From Methanothrix sp. (GTDB lineage: Archaea > Halobacteriota > Methanosarcinia > Methanotrichales > Methanotrichaceae): 12,861 nt of DNA. Location of the stretch: assembly GCA_028708055.1 (NCBI GenBank), contig JAQVZT010000047.1:1-12861 (forward strand), given 5' to 3'. Position 1 is the stretch's first letter, and each line of letters starts with the position of its first letter. Shown here piece after piece: positions 1 to 6,028 of this stretch. Below the pieces are notes generated by a model. That model worked only from the letters and a program-made list of their open reading frames with translations, was not told the DNA's origin and made no database searches. The position numbers and the translations under genes were made by a program.

Positions 1-812
1 TGGCGGGCGAGGCTGCCGGCGGAGACGCGGCTGCGCTTGCCTCGGCTGCTGTATCCATTGAGCTGATTCATAACTTCACTCTCATTCATGATGACATCAT
101 GGACAATGCCGATGTGAGGCGCGGCAGACCTGCGGTTCACAAGCTCTGGGGGCTGTCGGGCGCCATCCTGGCGGGCGATACCCTCTACTCCAAGGCTTTT
201 CAGGTTCTGGGGATGACAACAGCCCGGCCCGATCTTATTCTGGGGGCCATGAATATGCTCTCCCGGACCTGCACAGCAATCTGCGAAGGCCAGTGGCTGG
301 ACATGGAGTTTGAGGCCAAGGAGCGGGTCTCCGAGGCTGAGTATATGGAGATGATTGAGAAGAAGACCGGGGTTCTCTACGGGGCGGCCGCAGGCATTGG
401 CGGGCTTCTGGCAGGGGCCACGCCGCAGGAGGTTGCTGCGCTCGATGAGTTCGGCAGGCTGACCGGGATGGGATTTCAGCTGCAGGATGATGTGATCGAC
501 CTCATCACACCCGAAAAGGTCTCAGGTAAAAGGCAGGGTGGGGACCTGATTGAGGCCAAGAAGACGCTGATCATCATCCATGCCCTGGCAAATAATGTGT
601 CAGTGCCCGTCTTCGGAAAGAAGGATGCCTCTCCCGAGGAGATCCTGGATGCCATTGCCGTTCTGGAGAAGAGCGGATCGATAGAGTACGCCAGGTCACG
701 AGCGGAGGAGATGGTCACTCGCGGCAAGAAGGCCCTGCAGGTTCTGCCTGAGTCTAAAGCGAAGGAGACGCTGCTTGAGCTGGCGGATTATATGGTTAAG
801 AGGCACTACTAG
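1..812 (+). CDS. idsA: Geranylgeranyl/polyprenyl diphosphate synthase, 5'-truncated by window edge
   Basis: This is a trans-isoprenyl diphosphate synthase, which condenses isopentenyl diphosphate with allylic diphosphates to make the C15-C20 (or longer) chains of archaeal membrane lipids; it is a soluble cytoplasmic enzyme. The reading frame is open from base 3, so the real start lies left of the window. The first Asp-rich motif is DDIMD at bases 90-104, preceded by His and followed by the usual Arg pair (VRRGRP). The second Asp-rich motif, LQDDVIDL, is near bases 481-504, followed by the conserved GKRQGGDL region that contacts the diphosphate. Both Mg-binding motifs are intact, so the enzyme should be active. 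The ATG at 99 lies inside the first motif and is not the start. Chain length cannot be fixed because the residues just before the first motif give only a weak hint. A hairpin terminator follows 13 bases after the stop. Confidence 0.9.
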   Translation, partial: AGEAAGGDAAALASAAVSIELIHNFTLIHDDIMDNADVRRGRPAVHKLWGLSGAILAGDTLYSKAFQVLGMTTARPDLILGAMNMLSRTCTAICEGQWLDMEFEAKERVSEAEYMEMIEKKTGVLYGAAAGIGGLLAGATPQEVAALDEFGRLTGMGFQLQDDVIDLITPEKVSGKRQGGDLIEAKKTLIIIHALANNVSVPVFGKKDASPEEILDAIAVLEKSGSIEYARSRAEEMVTRGKKALQVLPESKAKETLLELADYMVKRHY

Positions 813-825
813 CGATCACGCCTGA

Positions 826-853
826 CAGAGGCCCGGAGGGGGAAGGGCCTCTG
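826..853 (+). terminator. Hairpin terminator after the prenyl synthase gene
   Basis: A perfect 9-bp stem, CAGAGGCCC (826-834) with GGGCCTCTG (845-853), encloses a 10-base loop and is followed by an A/T-rich tail (aattttaa). It sits 13 bases after the synthase stop codon. Confidence 0.6.
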
Positions 854-1480
854 AATTTTAAGGAAATCGCCTGGGCCTTTTAGGCCAAAGCTGGCTTGCT
901 CGCCGGTCCGACCCGGGAGGATTGCTGGGCAGCGAGAGGCTCATGCTCCTCGGTAGGAAGACGGCCAAGTGCTATGAATGACTGCTTTTCGAGATCAATC
1001 GGCGGTCAAAATGGGCGATAGGAGCACACGTCGATCAACCGCAAAACGCCAATCTCGCCGGGCACCGGGGGTGCAGGACCGGCCTGCAAGTGCAAAATCG
1101 CGCGCCGCAGCCCGCAGGAAGCCGTCGCAATAAAGAACTCTGGCATCCACCTGGCAAAAAAGCCCGGATAGCCGGATGCCAGCGAGCGTCCCAGGCGCGC
1201 GCCCGCCCGTGGCCGCCCGCAGCAGCTCTACGCCGATGGCAAGCCGCTGGGGGAGCCGGGCGAAACCCTCACCGCCTGGTCCAAGGTCTCGTTGGACAAG
1301 CTGGGGCGGCTCCTGGAGCGGATCGAGAAGATGGACCGGATGATCGGCCGGGGCTGTACAGGCTGACGGAAGCGGAGTTCGGGACTGCGGAAAGCCTTAA
1401 CTTGAATCAATTGGCTAGAATGTCAATTATCACTTTCAGAACTTCATCGATATTATCTGATTCAATTCTTCATGGTTAAT
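854..1480. other. Long gap without an intact gene
   Basis: No intact gene, tRNA or rRNA is visible here. Up to about 1370 the DNA is GC-rich with fragments of coding-like frame (described separately). From about 1380 it turns sharply A/T-rich and becomes the promoter region of the next gene. The longest plus-strand open frame in the gap (1090-1479) has a low-complexity Arg/Ala/Pro composition and looks like a shadow of another frame. Confidence 0.5.
974..1366 (+). pseudogene. Possible decayed gene, GC-rich, interrupted by in-frame stops
   Basis: I do not recognise the product. One plus-strand frame (the one containing ATG at 974) reads as protein-like sequence but is broken by TAG at 1019-1021 and TAG at 1169-1171, ending at TGA 1364-1366. 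The last 64 codons have G or C in almost every third position, as in the neighbouring intact genes. They read like an amphipathic helical C-terminus (for example LDKLGRLLERIEKMDRMIGR). No ATG or GTG start exists in that last segment. The simplest reading is a decayed or laterally fragmented gene. A GC-rich structured RNA, or chance, cannot be excluded. Confidence 0.3.
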
Positions 1481-1490
1481 CTTATATGAT
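1481..1490 (+). promoter_or_regulatory. Probable TATA box for the secreted-protein gene
   Basis: CTTATATGAT lies in an A/T-rich stretch. Transcription starting about 25 bases downstream (near 1511) would give a short leader that still contains the GGAGGG ribosome site at 1518-1523. Confidence 0.5.
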
Positions 1491-1517
1491 ATGATGTATT
1501 ATCAAGCTTACTAGCAA

Positions 1518-1533
1518 GGAGGGAAATACGACG
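1518..1533 (+). promoter_or_regulatory. Strong ribosome site in front of an ACG codon
   Basis: GGAGGG at 1518-1523 is the strongest Shine-Dalgarno match in this part of the window. The codons at normal spacing are ACG (1528-1530) and ACG (1531-1533), not ATG. The frame continues unbroken into the signal peptide. A single T-to-C change at 1529 would explain the missing ATG. Confidence 0.6.
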
Positions 1534-2385
1534 AATAAAACGATCGTTCTTGCCGTGATAGCTATTGCTTTGGTAAGCGTGGCCGGTGCTGCAAATTATA
1601 TGTACGAAAAAGCATCCGTTAAGGGTGTCGGCTACAAGAACGTGGAGATGATTGTTTCCACCCAAACAGGCTTTAACGGCCAGAAGCTGGTAGAAAAGGA
1701 GTCGGGGTCCGGTAACGTCATAACCGAGAGGACAGAGCTCGAGGCAGAGAGGCAGCTGGAGAGATACAAGGGTGTTCGATTCTTGGGAGCTGATAGTACG
1801 GGCTTTGATGGAGTCGTGCCAGTCGGGGCTTGGGTTCCAATCGGATACCCGAATAACGATTGCTTATGGCCAACAGGCACTGCATGCCCCATGGATTACA
1901 TCAACTTCACAAAGGAAGCCGAGTTTGAGTACATGCCTGTCTCTTACCAGACCGGTACATATGACCAGAAGTGGGTAGAGAAGTTATGCGTTCAGAACTA
2001 CAGGATCGGAGCTGTACTTACTGAGATGTATACACATGCTGAGCACCTGCAGAAGACCACTGAGGTTAAGACTCGAGGGTATGGCACCGACACGCGCCAC
2101 CTGGTTGAAACACTAGAGCCTGAAGACGGCATATTTTATGGAAGCTGTCCTCCTTGTTGCACGGGCGTTCTCGAAGCCAATCTGAACAGCAACGTCATCG
2201 GCGTTGCCCATATCGGCTGGATCTCTCGGGACCCGGATGCTGACAATCAGCTCAAGGGCAGGCACGCTGAATACGGCAGATCCGTCGAGGACCTAACCGG
2301 CGTCTTCTCCATTGAGAAGTTCATCCAGCTCTGGGGCAACTCCACATGCGGAGCTATAAGCGTTGACTGGCTGCCCTGTGTGTGA
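1528..2385 (+). CDS. Secreted Cys-containing protein of a lineage-specific surface family; non-ATG start
   Basis: I cannot name this protein. From ACG 1528 it is 285 aa; the first ordinary start is GTG 1555 (276 aa). Translation from 1528 gives a complete signal peptide: a short polar N-terminus with one Lys (TNKT), a hydrophobic core (IVLAVIAIALVSV) and an AGAA cleavage region. Starting at 1555 would remove the basic N-region, so the earlier start with its GGAGGG site is preferred. The mature part has about eight Cys, including a CPPCC cluster, and two N-glycosylation sequons. An FNG-x-K motif near the N-terminus and the terminal DWLPC resemble the two secreted proteins encoded at 3505-4926 and 6029-6796, so I infer one family. 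It has no C-terminal membrane helix and is probably released or bound to the cell envelope. It has its own promoter and a T-tract terminator. Confidence 0.65.
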   Translation, partial: TTNKTIVLAVIAIALVSVAGAANYMYEKASVKGVGYKNVEMIVSTQTGFNGQKLVEKESGSGNVITERTELEAERQLERYKGVRFLGADSTGFDGVVPVGAWVPIGYPNNDCLWPTGTACPMDYINFTKEAEFEYMPVSYQTGTYDQKWVEKLCVQNYRIGAVLTEMYTHAEHLQKTTEVKTRGYGTDTRHLVETLEPEDGIFYGSCPPCCTGVLEANLNSNVIGVAHIGWISRDPDADNQLKGRHAEYGRSVEDLTGVFSIEKFIQLWGNSTCGAISVDWLPCV

Positions 2386-2404
2386 ATTATCTCTAACCCC
2401 ATCA

Positions 2405-2411
2405 TTTTTTT
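2405..2411 (+). terminator. Oligo-T tract after the secreted-protein gene
   Basis: Seven consecutive T lie 19 bases after the stop codon. Oligo-T tracts without a hairpin are the usual archaeal termination signal. A second T6 tract follows a short palindrome (AAAGGCCTTT) at 2463-2475. Confidence 0.5.
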
Positions 2412-2536
2412 CGCATTCTATTGGCGCTATGTGGGTGTTGGTTAGCCTCTACGTTTCAGCTTAAAGGCCTTTTTTATCCGCCACGAAACTCTTTCATACC
2501 CAAACCCTTTTTGCCACCGAGCGCAATGTATTTCCC

Positions 2537-2764
2537 ATGCACGATCACGGGCATGAGCATACAAAAAACGAACTCAGCAAAGAGTCCGTAAATCATCTCC
2601 TGATCCACTGGATAGAACATAACGAGAGCCACAGCGCCTCATTCCGGGACCGCGCGGCCCAGGTTGCTAAGGTAAGCGAGCCGGCTGCCAGGCACATTGA
2701 GCAGGCGGCGGTTCTCATGGACCAGTGCACAGAGATGCTTAAAAAAGCGATGAAAGACCTTTAG
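2537..2764 (+). CDS. Small His-rich helical protein, probable metal binder
   Basis: The protein is 75 aa and I do not recognise it with certainty. It opens with alternating histidines (MHDHGHEH). It then has His20, His24, His28 and His32 at exact four-residue spacing in a segment predicted to be helical, which would put all four on one helix face, and a further His53. The rest is charged and helical with a single Cys64. There is no signal peptide or membrane segment, so it is cytoplasmic. The pattern suggests binding or buffering of a transition metal such as Ni, Co or Zn; this is an inference from the His pattern only. No clear ribosome site precedes the ATG, so the mRNA may be leaderless or the true start may differ. 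It is followed after 11 bases by another small gene, and its stop codon overlaps that gene's ribosome site. Confidence 0.65.
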   Translation: MHDHGHEHTKNELSKESVNHLLIHWIEHNESHSASFRDRAAQVAKVSEPAARHIEQAAVLMDQCTEMLKKAMKDL

Positions 2765-2768
2765 GAGA
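2763..2768 (+). promoter_or_regulatory. Ribosome site overlapping the upstream stop codon
   Basis: AGGAGA at 2763-2768 overlaps the TAG (2762-2764) of the His-rich gene and lies 7 bases before the ATG at 2776. This suggests translational coupling of the two small genes. Confidence 0.55.
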
Positions 2769-2775
2769 ACATAAA

Positions 2776-3072
2776 ATGGAATTGGTTTACACTTATGCGA
2801 TGGATAGCAGCAAAGCTATCGCCAAGATGCTGGATGAGGAGTTCTGGAAGCGGCTCGGGCCCACGGTGCGGGAGTGCAAGGCCATGGGGCTGGACAAAGA
2901 TGGCATGTGCCTCTACATCAAAGCCAAGGATGAGCTGGCCGCAGAGGCCCAGAAGCTTCTCGCCGATACCGCGGCCAAGGAACTGAAAGGCGCGGAGGGC
3001 GAGCTCTTGCTCAAGGCCTTCCGGGACGAGGCAGAGGCGGCAGAGGCGGGCATGGGGGCGATGTTTGGGTAG
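2776..3072 (+). CDS. Small helical protein of unknown function
   Basis: The protein is 98 aa and not recognised. It is soluble, with no signal peptide or membrane segment. Residues 10-75 are predicted mostly helical, with two Cys (34 and 45) flanking a GLDKDG turn. The C-terminal third is rich in Ala and Glu and ends in a Met/Gly tail (GMGAMFG). The start is secure, with AGGAGA 7 bases upstream. The gene is co-oriented with the His-rich gene, 11 bases behind it, and its ribosome site overlaps that gene's stop, so the two are probably one transcript and may act together. Third codon positions are mostly G or C, as in the core genes of the window. No function can be assigned from sequence; a link to metal handling rests only on the neighbour. 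Confidence 0.7.
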   Translation: MELVYTYAMDSSKAIAKMLDEEFWKRLGPTVRECKAMGLDKDGMCLYIKAKDELAAEAQKLLADTAAKELKGAEGELLLKAFRDEAEAAEAGMGAMFG

Positions 3073-3096
3073 ATTTCCAAGGAGTTGCAGGGATAG

Positions 3097-3106
3097 CTTA
3101 TATAAA
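3097..3106 (+). promoter_or_regulatory. TATA box in the gap after the 98-aa gene
   Basis: CTTATATAAA is a near-ideal archaeal TATA box. No open reading frame starts downstream on this strand before the minus-strand gene, so any transcript from about 3128 would be non-coding. Confidence 0.5.
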
Positions 3107-3127
3107 TGCCAACCATCTACTCCTGTA

Positions 3128-3300
3128 TCGTTGGTCTGCTTTATGCAGGCTGAATGTATTGAGACTTAGAGCTGGCATGTGACGTAAAGATCAATAAAAA
3201 TCAAACTGCGCGCGGCCACCTGGCCCTAATGAGGTGGGTATTATCCGGGCCGCGCGCTCAGATTATGCGAATTTAAGGAACATCAGAACCTTCGCATTTC
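3128..3300 (+). ncRNA. Candidate small structured RNA with two stem-loops
   Basis: This is a GC-rich island within A/T-rich DNA, downstream of the TATA box at 3097. The first structure pairs GCGCGCGGCC (3208-3217) with GGCCGCGCGC (3248-3257), a perfect 10-bp stem around a 30-base loop. Inside that loop CCACCT (3216-3221) can pair with AGGTGG (3232-3237). An alternative pairing of GGCCC (3222-3226) with GGGCC (3247-3251) competes with it. The second structure pairs ATGCGAA (3265-3271) with TTCGCAT (3291-3297). Both ends are estimates. It could instead be a DNA-level inverted repeat or a complex terminator. No known RNA family was recognised. Confidence 0.35.
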
Positions 3301-3453
3301 TGGGTCTGCTCATCATGTCAATTGCGTATCCGAGTTAAGTTGTTTATAGGTAGCTAATCAATTTCAAGGAGTCATAAAATCCGGTGAGGGTTCACTTTAT
3401 CTCCAATCTGATGGATGGGAAATTCGCAAACCTCCGCCATCCTGTTGATTAAA
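3301..3453. other. Gap with no supported feature
   Basis: This is A/T-rich spacer between the candidate RNA and the terminator of the minus-strand gene. A ribosome-site-like AAGGAG (3366-3371) is followed by ATC and an early stop, so no gene starts there. Confidence 0.4.
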
Positions 3454-3478
3454 GGCTTTGGCCAAATGGCCAAAAGCC
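3454..3478 (-). terminator. Hairpin terminator for the DUF11 surface-protein gene
   Basis: GGCTTTGGCC (3454-3463) pairs with GGCCAAAAGCC (3468-3478) with one bulged base and a 4-base loop, 27 bases past the stop codon on the minus strand. The T-rich tail is weak (cctttaat), so confidence is moderate. Confidence 0.5.
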
Positions 3479-3504
3479 CATAGCATAATTTTTTATCGAT
3501 GCTC

Positions 3505-4926
3505 TTAATCAATAACCTCCCCAGAAGGTGCAGTCCCATTTTTCTCCAAACGCAATATAGCAATCGCAGAGCTTTCGACCTTGGCGTCTTTGAACTCCGC
3601 ATAGACATTAACCTGGTTTTCCAGGAAGATATTCCTATTCCTTAACAAAGTACTGCTATCTATGCGCGCCGTTATATCTATGTATTTGATCTGTCCCTTG
3701 CTTAGTCCTCCCAAATCTAGAGTAAGACTGCGATCTCTTGTTTCAATAGACGTGATGCTTTTCTTGGCGGAATCGATTGGCTTTGAATTTTCGTCCAATT
3801 CATACCAATCATTTATCACCATGCCTTCGGGCAATACGTCAGTTAACTTGACATTGGACAGCGACGTCTTTCCTATATTATTGACCCGAATCAGGTAAGT
3901 AACGATATCACCCGAGCTGTTAACAGCCCAGTTTTCGACTGAAATCTTGCTGCCATAGATATTATCCGCTCCTGAAGATACATCCTGGCTCTCATAGGTT
4001 TGCTCCGGACCTGCCTGGTATGTGAAGATGCCTTCAAAACCTGGACAATTTCCTGTTGTACAATTGGCTGATTTTCCTGTCACAACCTTGATGCACGTTC
4101 CACTTGAGCAATCAAATGCAACGTTATTTGGCAGAAGCATCATTGGTTGTAGTGTCAATTTTGTACCGTCGCTAGGCCATCCTGAGTCTAAACCCTCTAT
4201 TGGTGGGATGGTTCCACTACATGCACAGGGCAGCCAATCGAATGATCCCGCTGCAGGAGCACGCAGATCGAAGTCCGCAAGATTGTTGGTAATATCTAAT
4301 TTCTTGCCTTTCACCAATCCTGTTTGCTCCCAATCAATTTTTCTCGATCCACTTTTGTTGGTCCATCCAGTCGAATCTCTAAAGTCCAAAACGCCTTCGT
4401 CTACTATTGCATGATAGTTAAAGTTGTATTTCAGGCCAGGTCTCCTATTCATATCGACAGAAGCGACTACAGTGATGTTAGGTGACAGGTAAGATTGGCC
4501 CAAACCGGGACCACGAAATCCGCTTAAATCATCATATCTTATCTTTTTCCAGGCAGAAATTGCTCGCTTATTCTTAAAGAAGCCTTCTCCATAGAACTCT
4601 GATATGCCTTTTTCTCCATTGAACCCAACGTTTTGATCGTGGTTTACTGATGCGTTTTCATAGTCAATGAACTTTCCTTCATCGTTGGTCTTCCCATAAT
4701 AGTATGTTACGTTATCTGAAAACTTCATCGTTCCATTAACCAGGTAATTTATTGATCCTGTTTTAAGTCCCTGAGTATATCCGCTTTCCTGTAAATTAGG
4801 ATCTCTCAATCGATTGTAGAATATCAAAGTGGCGTTTTCATTTTTGCAGTTGAACTCACTTATGAGTGTAGCTTCACAGGATATAATTAATCCAATCAGC
4901 AAAAGAACAATAATAAGTCCTTTCAT
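3505..4926 (-). CDS. Secreted glycoprotein-like surface protein with C-terminal DUF11 domain
   Basis: The protein is 473 aa. It has an N-terminal signal peptide (residues 1-19) whose end, LIISC, also fits a lipobox at Cys17. Residues 20-235 form a domain shared with the protein at 6029-6796: FNC at 25-27, VGFNGEKG at 100-107, DWEQTGLVKG at 198-207 and WLPC at 231-234. A Cys-rich linker follows (about 235-320). Residues 328-460 match the DUF11 repeat domain, with the characteristic VTYLIRVNNIG and VLPEGM motifs; DUF11 is an immunoglobulin-like fold common in archaeal surface proteins. Many NxS/T sequons suggest glycosylation outside the cell. There is no C-terminal membrane helix, so attachment may be by lipid or through other surface proteins. 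Codons are clearly A/T-richer than in the flanking core genes. The start is the first ATG; GAGGG lies about 8 bases upstream on the minus strand. Confidence 0.75.
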   Translation of the reverse strand: MKGLIIVLLLIGLIISCEATLISEFNCKNENATLIFYNRLRDPNLQESGYTQGLKTGSINYLVNGTMKFSDNVTYYYGKTNDEGKFIDYENASVNHDQNVGFNGEKGISEFYGEGFFKNKRAISAWKKIRYDDLSGFRGPGLGQSYLSPNITVVASVDMNRRPGLKYNFNYHAIVDEGVLDFRDSTGWTNKSGSRKIDWEQTGLVKGKKLDITNNLADFDLRAPAAGSFDWLPCACSGTIPPIEGLDSGWPSDGTKLTLQPMMLLPNNVAFDCSSGTCIKVVTGKSANCTTGNCPGFEGIFTYQAGPEQTYESQDVSSGADNIYGSKISVENWAVNSSGDIVTYLIRVNNIGKTSLSNVKLTDVLPEGMVINDWYELDENSKPIDSAKKSITSIETRDRSLTLDLGGLSKGQIKYIDITARIDSSTLLRNRNIFLENQVNVYAEFKDAKVESSAIAILRLEKNGTAPSGEVID

Positions 4927-4973
4927 AATTCAACCCTCTCAATACTAATCGCATATGTCTAAGTTGACTCCAA

Positions 4974-4986
4974 CATATAAAAATTT
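4974..4986 (-). promoter_or_regulatory. Probable TATA box for the DUF11 surface-protein gene
   Basis: On the minus strand this reads AAATTTTTATATG, placed to start transcription near 4955 and give a leader of about 28 bases with the GAGGG ribosome site. Its T-run may also end the transcript of the gene at 5010-5906. Confidence 0.45.
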
Positions 4987-5009
4987 TTGTTAACTCCCAT
5001 CTTTGGGCC

Positions 5010-5906
5010 TTATACCCATACTAAACGCGGATTGAAGTTGGCTATTATGCCATCCTTTGGGTGCAGATAGACTGCTTTATTTGGGTTTTCCCATAATATT
5101 AGTACTGCATCATCATTTGACAGAGCCATACCTATAGGAAATCCCTTGAACTTACGTCTGACATGAGCAAAAGCCCAAAGTGCTCGGTCTTCCTTGCTCC
5201 ATAAACTACTTGCCGCGATTTTATCTATGACTTTATGGACTTCTTGGGTGCCTTGGCCACCTACTGCCAACTCTTCGCAGCCTGATCTGTATTTCTCTGA
5301 AAATTTTAAATGCTCTTGCTCGATTACATATTGTATTATTTTATTGATATCGAAACTCCATTCATGATGATAATCAAAAATGAAGTATACGTTGTTTAAT
5401 GGTTTTTCAAATCCGGCTCCATTCAGTGGAGGAATTGTCTGTTTTGATCTGGTTTTGTCGACAGAAAATGGTACAATCAATTCTGGGGTGAAACTAGCTT
5501 CACTTATTACGCCTTTAGTATCTGGATCAAAATATATATATCTCGATGATTCTGAAATCTTTCCATGTTCATCTGGACACCAAAGGATTATGACCGCATG
5601 TTGAACTTCTTTTCCATTTCGCTTGGCCTTTCCGCTGGCGACTCCAATTGGACAGCCAGAGAATCGATGGCGTACATGGGCTACTCCCCAGAAGGATCTA
5701 TCTTCGCAATCCCATATAGTTGGGATGTATTGACCATAATCTACTATTTTCAGATACGCAATAATATCATCTTCGTTCCAAGGCATTGACAAATTTATGT
5801 CTAATCCGGTATTTCCTTCGGCTGTGCCTATTTTCAAAGGAAAAGATTCTATATCTATTGTCGAATTTTCATCTTCTGGAACAATGGGGGGCATGAATCT
5901 TATCAC
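5010..5906 (-). CDS. Duplicated papain/transglutaminase-like domain protein, one copy degenerate
   Basis: The protein is 298 aa with no signal peptide, so probably cytoplasmic. It has two related halves. Repeat 1 (about residues 50-145) holds WDCEDRSFW, AHVRHRFSGCPIG, HAVIILW and YFDP. Repeat 2 (about 226-298) holds WSKEDRALW, AHVRRKFKGFPIG, DAVLILW and YLHP. A Cys in a DCxD motif, a His before a buried strand and an Asp at the end of the next strand is the arrangement of papain-fold enzymes such as transglutaminase-like and agglutinin (MOA)-type cysteine peptidases. I infer Cys67, His103 and Asp127 as the possible triad. Repeat 2 has Lys238, Asp266 and His282 at these places and should be inactive. 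The start is GTG 5906 with GGAG 7 bases upstream; ATG at 5894 is the alternative. It lies between the two paralogous secreted-protein genes, same strand, A/T-rich. Confidence 0.6.
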   Translation of the reverse strand: MIRFMPPIVPEDENSTIDIESFPLKIGTAEGNTGLDINLSMPWNEDDIIAYLKIVDYGQYIPTIWDCEDRSFWGVAHVRHRFSGCPIGVASGKAKRNGKEVQHAVIILWCPDEHGKISESSRYIYFDPDTKGVISEASFTPELIVPFSVDKTRSKQTIPPLNGAGFEKPLNNVYFIFDYHHEWSFDINKIIQYVIEQEHLKFSEKYRSGCEELAVGGQGTQEVHKVIDKIAASSLWSKEDRALWAFAHVRRKFKGFPIGMALSNDDAVLILWENPNKAVYLHPKDGIIANFNPRLVWV

Positions 5907-5960
5907 CGTGTTACTCCATGTATGATTGTTATATTTTTAGTTTTTCCTTGCAGATAATCC

Positions 5961-5980
5961 AATTCAATTTAATTTAATTT
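5961..5980. repeat. Short tandem repeat, four copies of AATTY
   Basis: Four 5-base units (AATTC then AATTT three times) lie in the spacer between the two minus-strand genes. The repeat is low-complexity and prone to slippage; no function is evident. Confidence 0.5.
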
Positions 5981-6028
5981 TCATAGCAACACTCCATCTT
6001 CTTGATACCTTCTTCAGTCAATATCCTA

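Noticed and set aside
1019..1171. Pyrrolysine read-through of TAG codons
   Set aside because: No pyl genes or insertion element are visible, the reading has no supported start, and simple decay explains it better.
1090..1479. 129-aa plus-strand open frame in the gap
   Set aside because: Low-complexity Arg/Ala/Pro composition, no ribosome site, and another frame of the same DNA has the coding-like third-position pattern.
3366..3380. AAGGAG followed by a start-like ATAAAATC
   Set aside because: Resembles the ribosome site of the 98-aa gene but has no ATG, and the frame stops within three codons.
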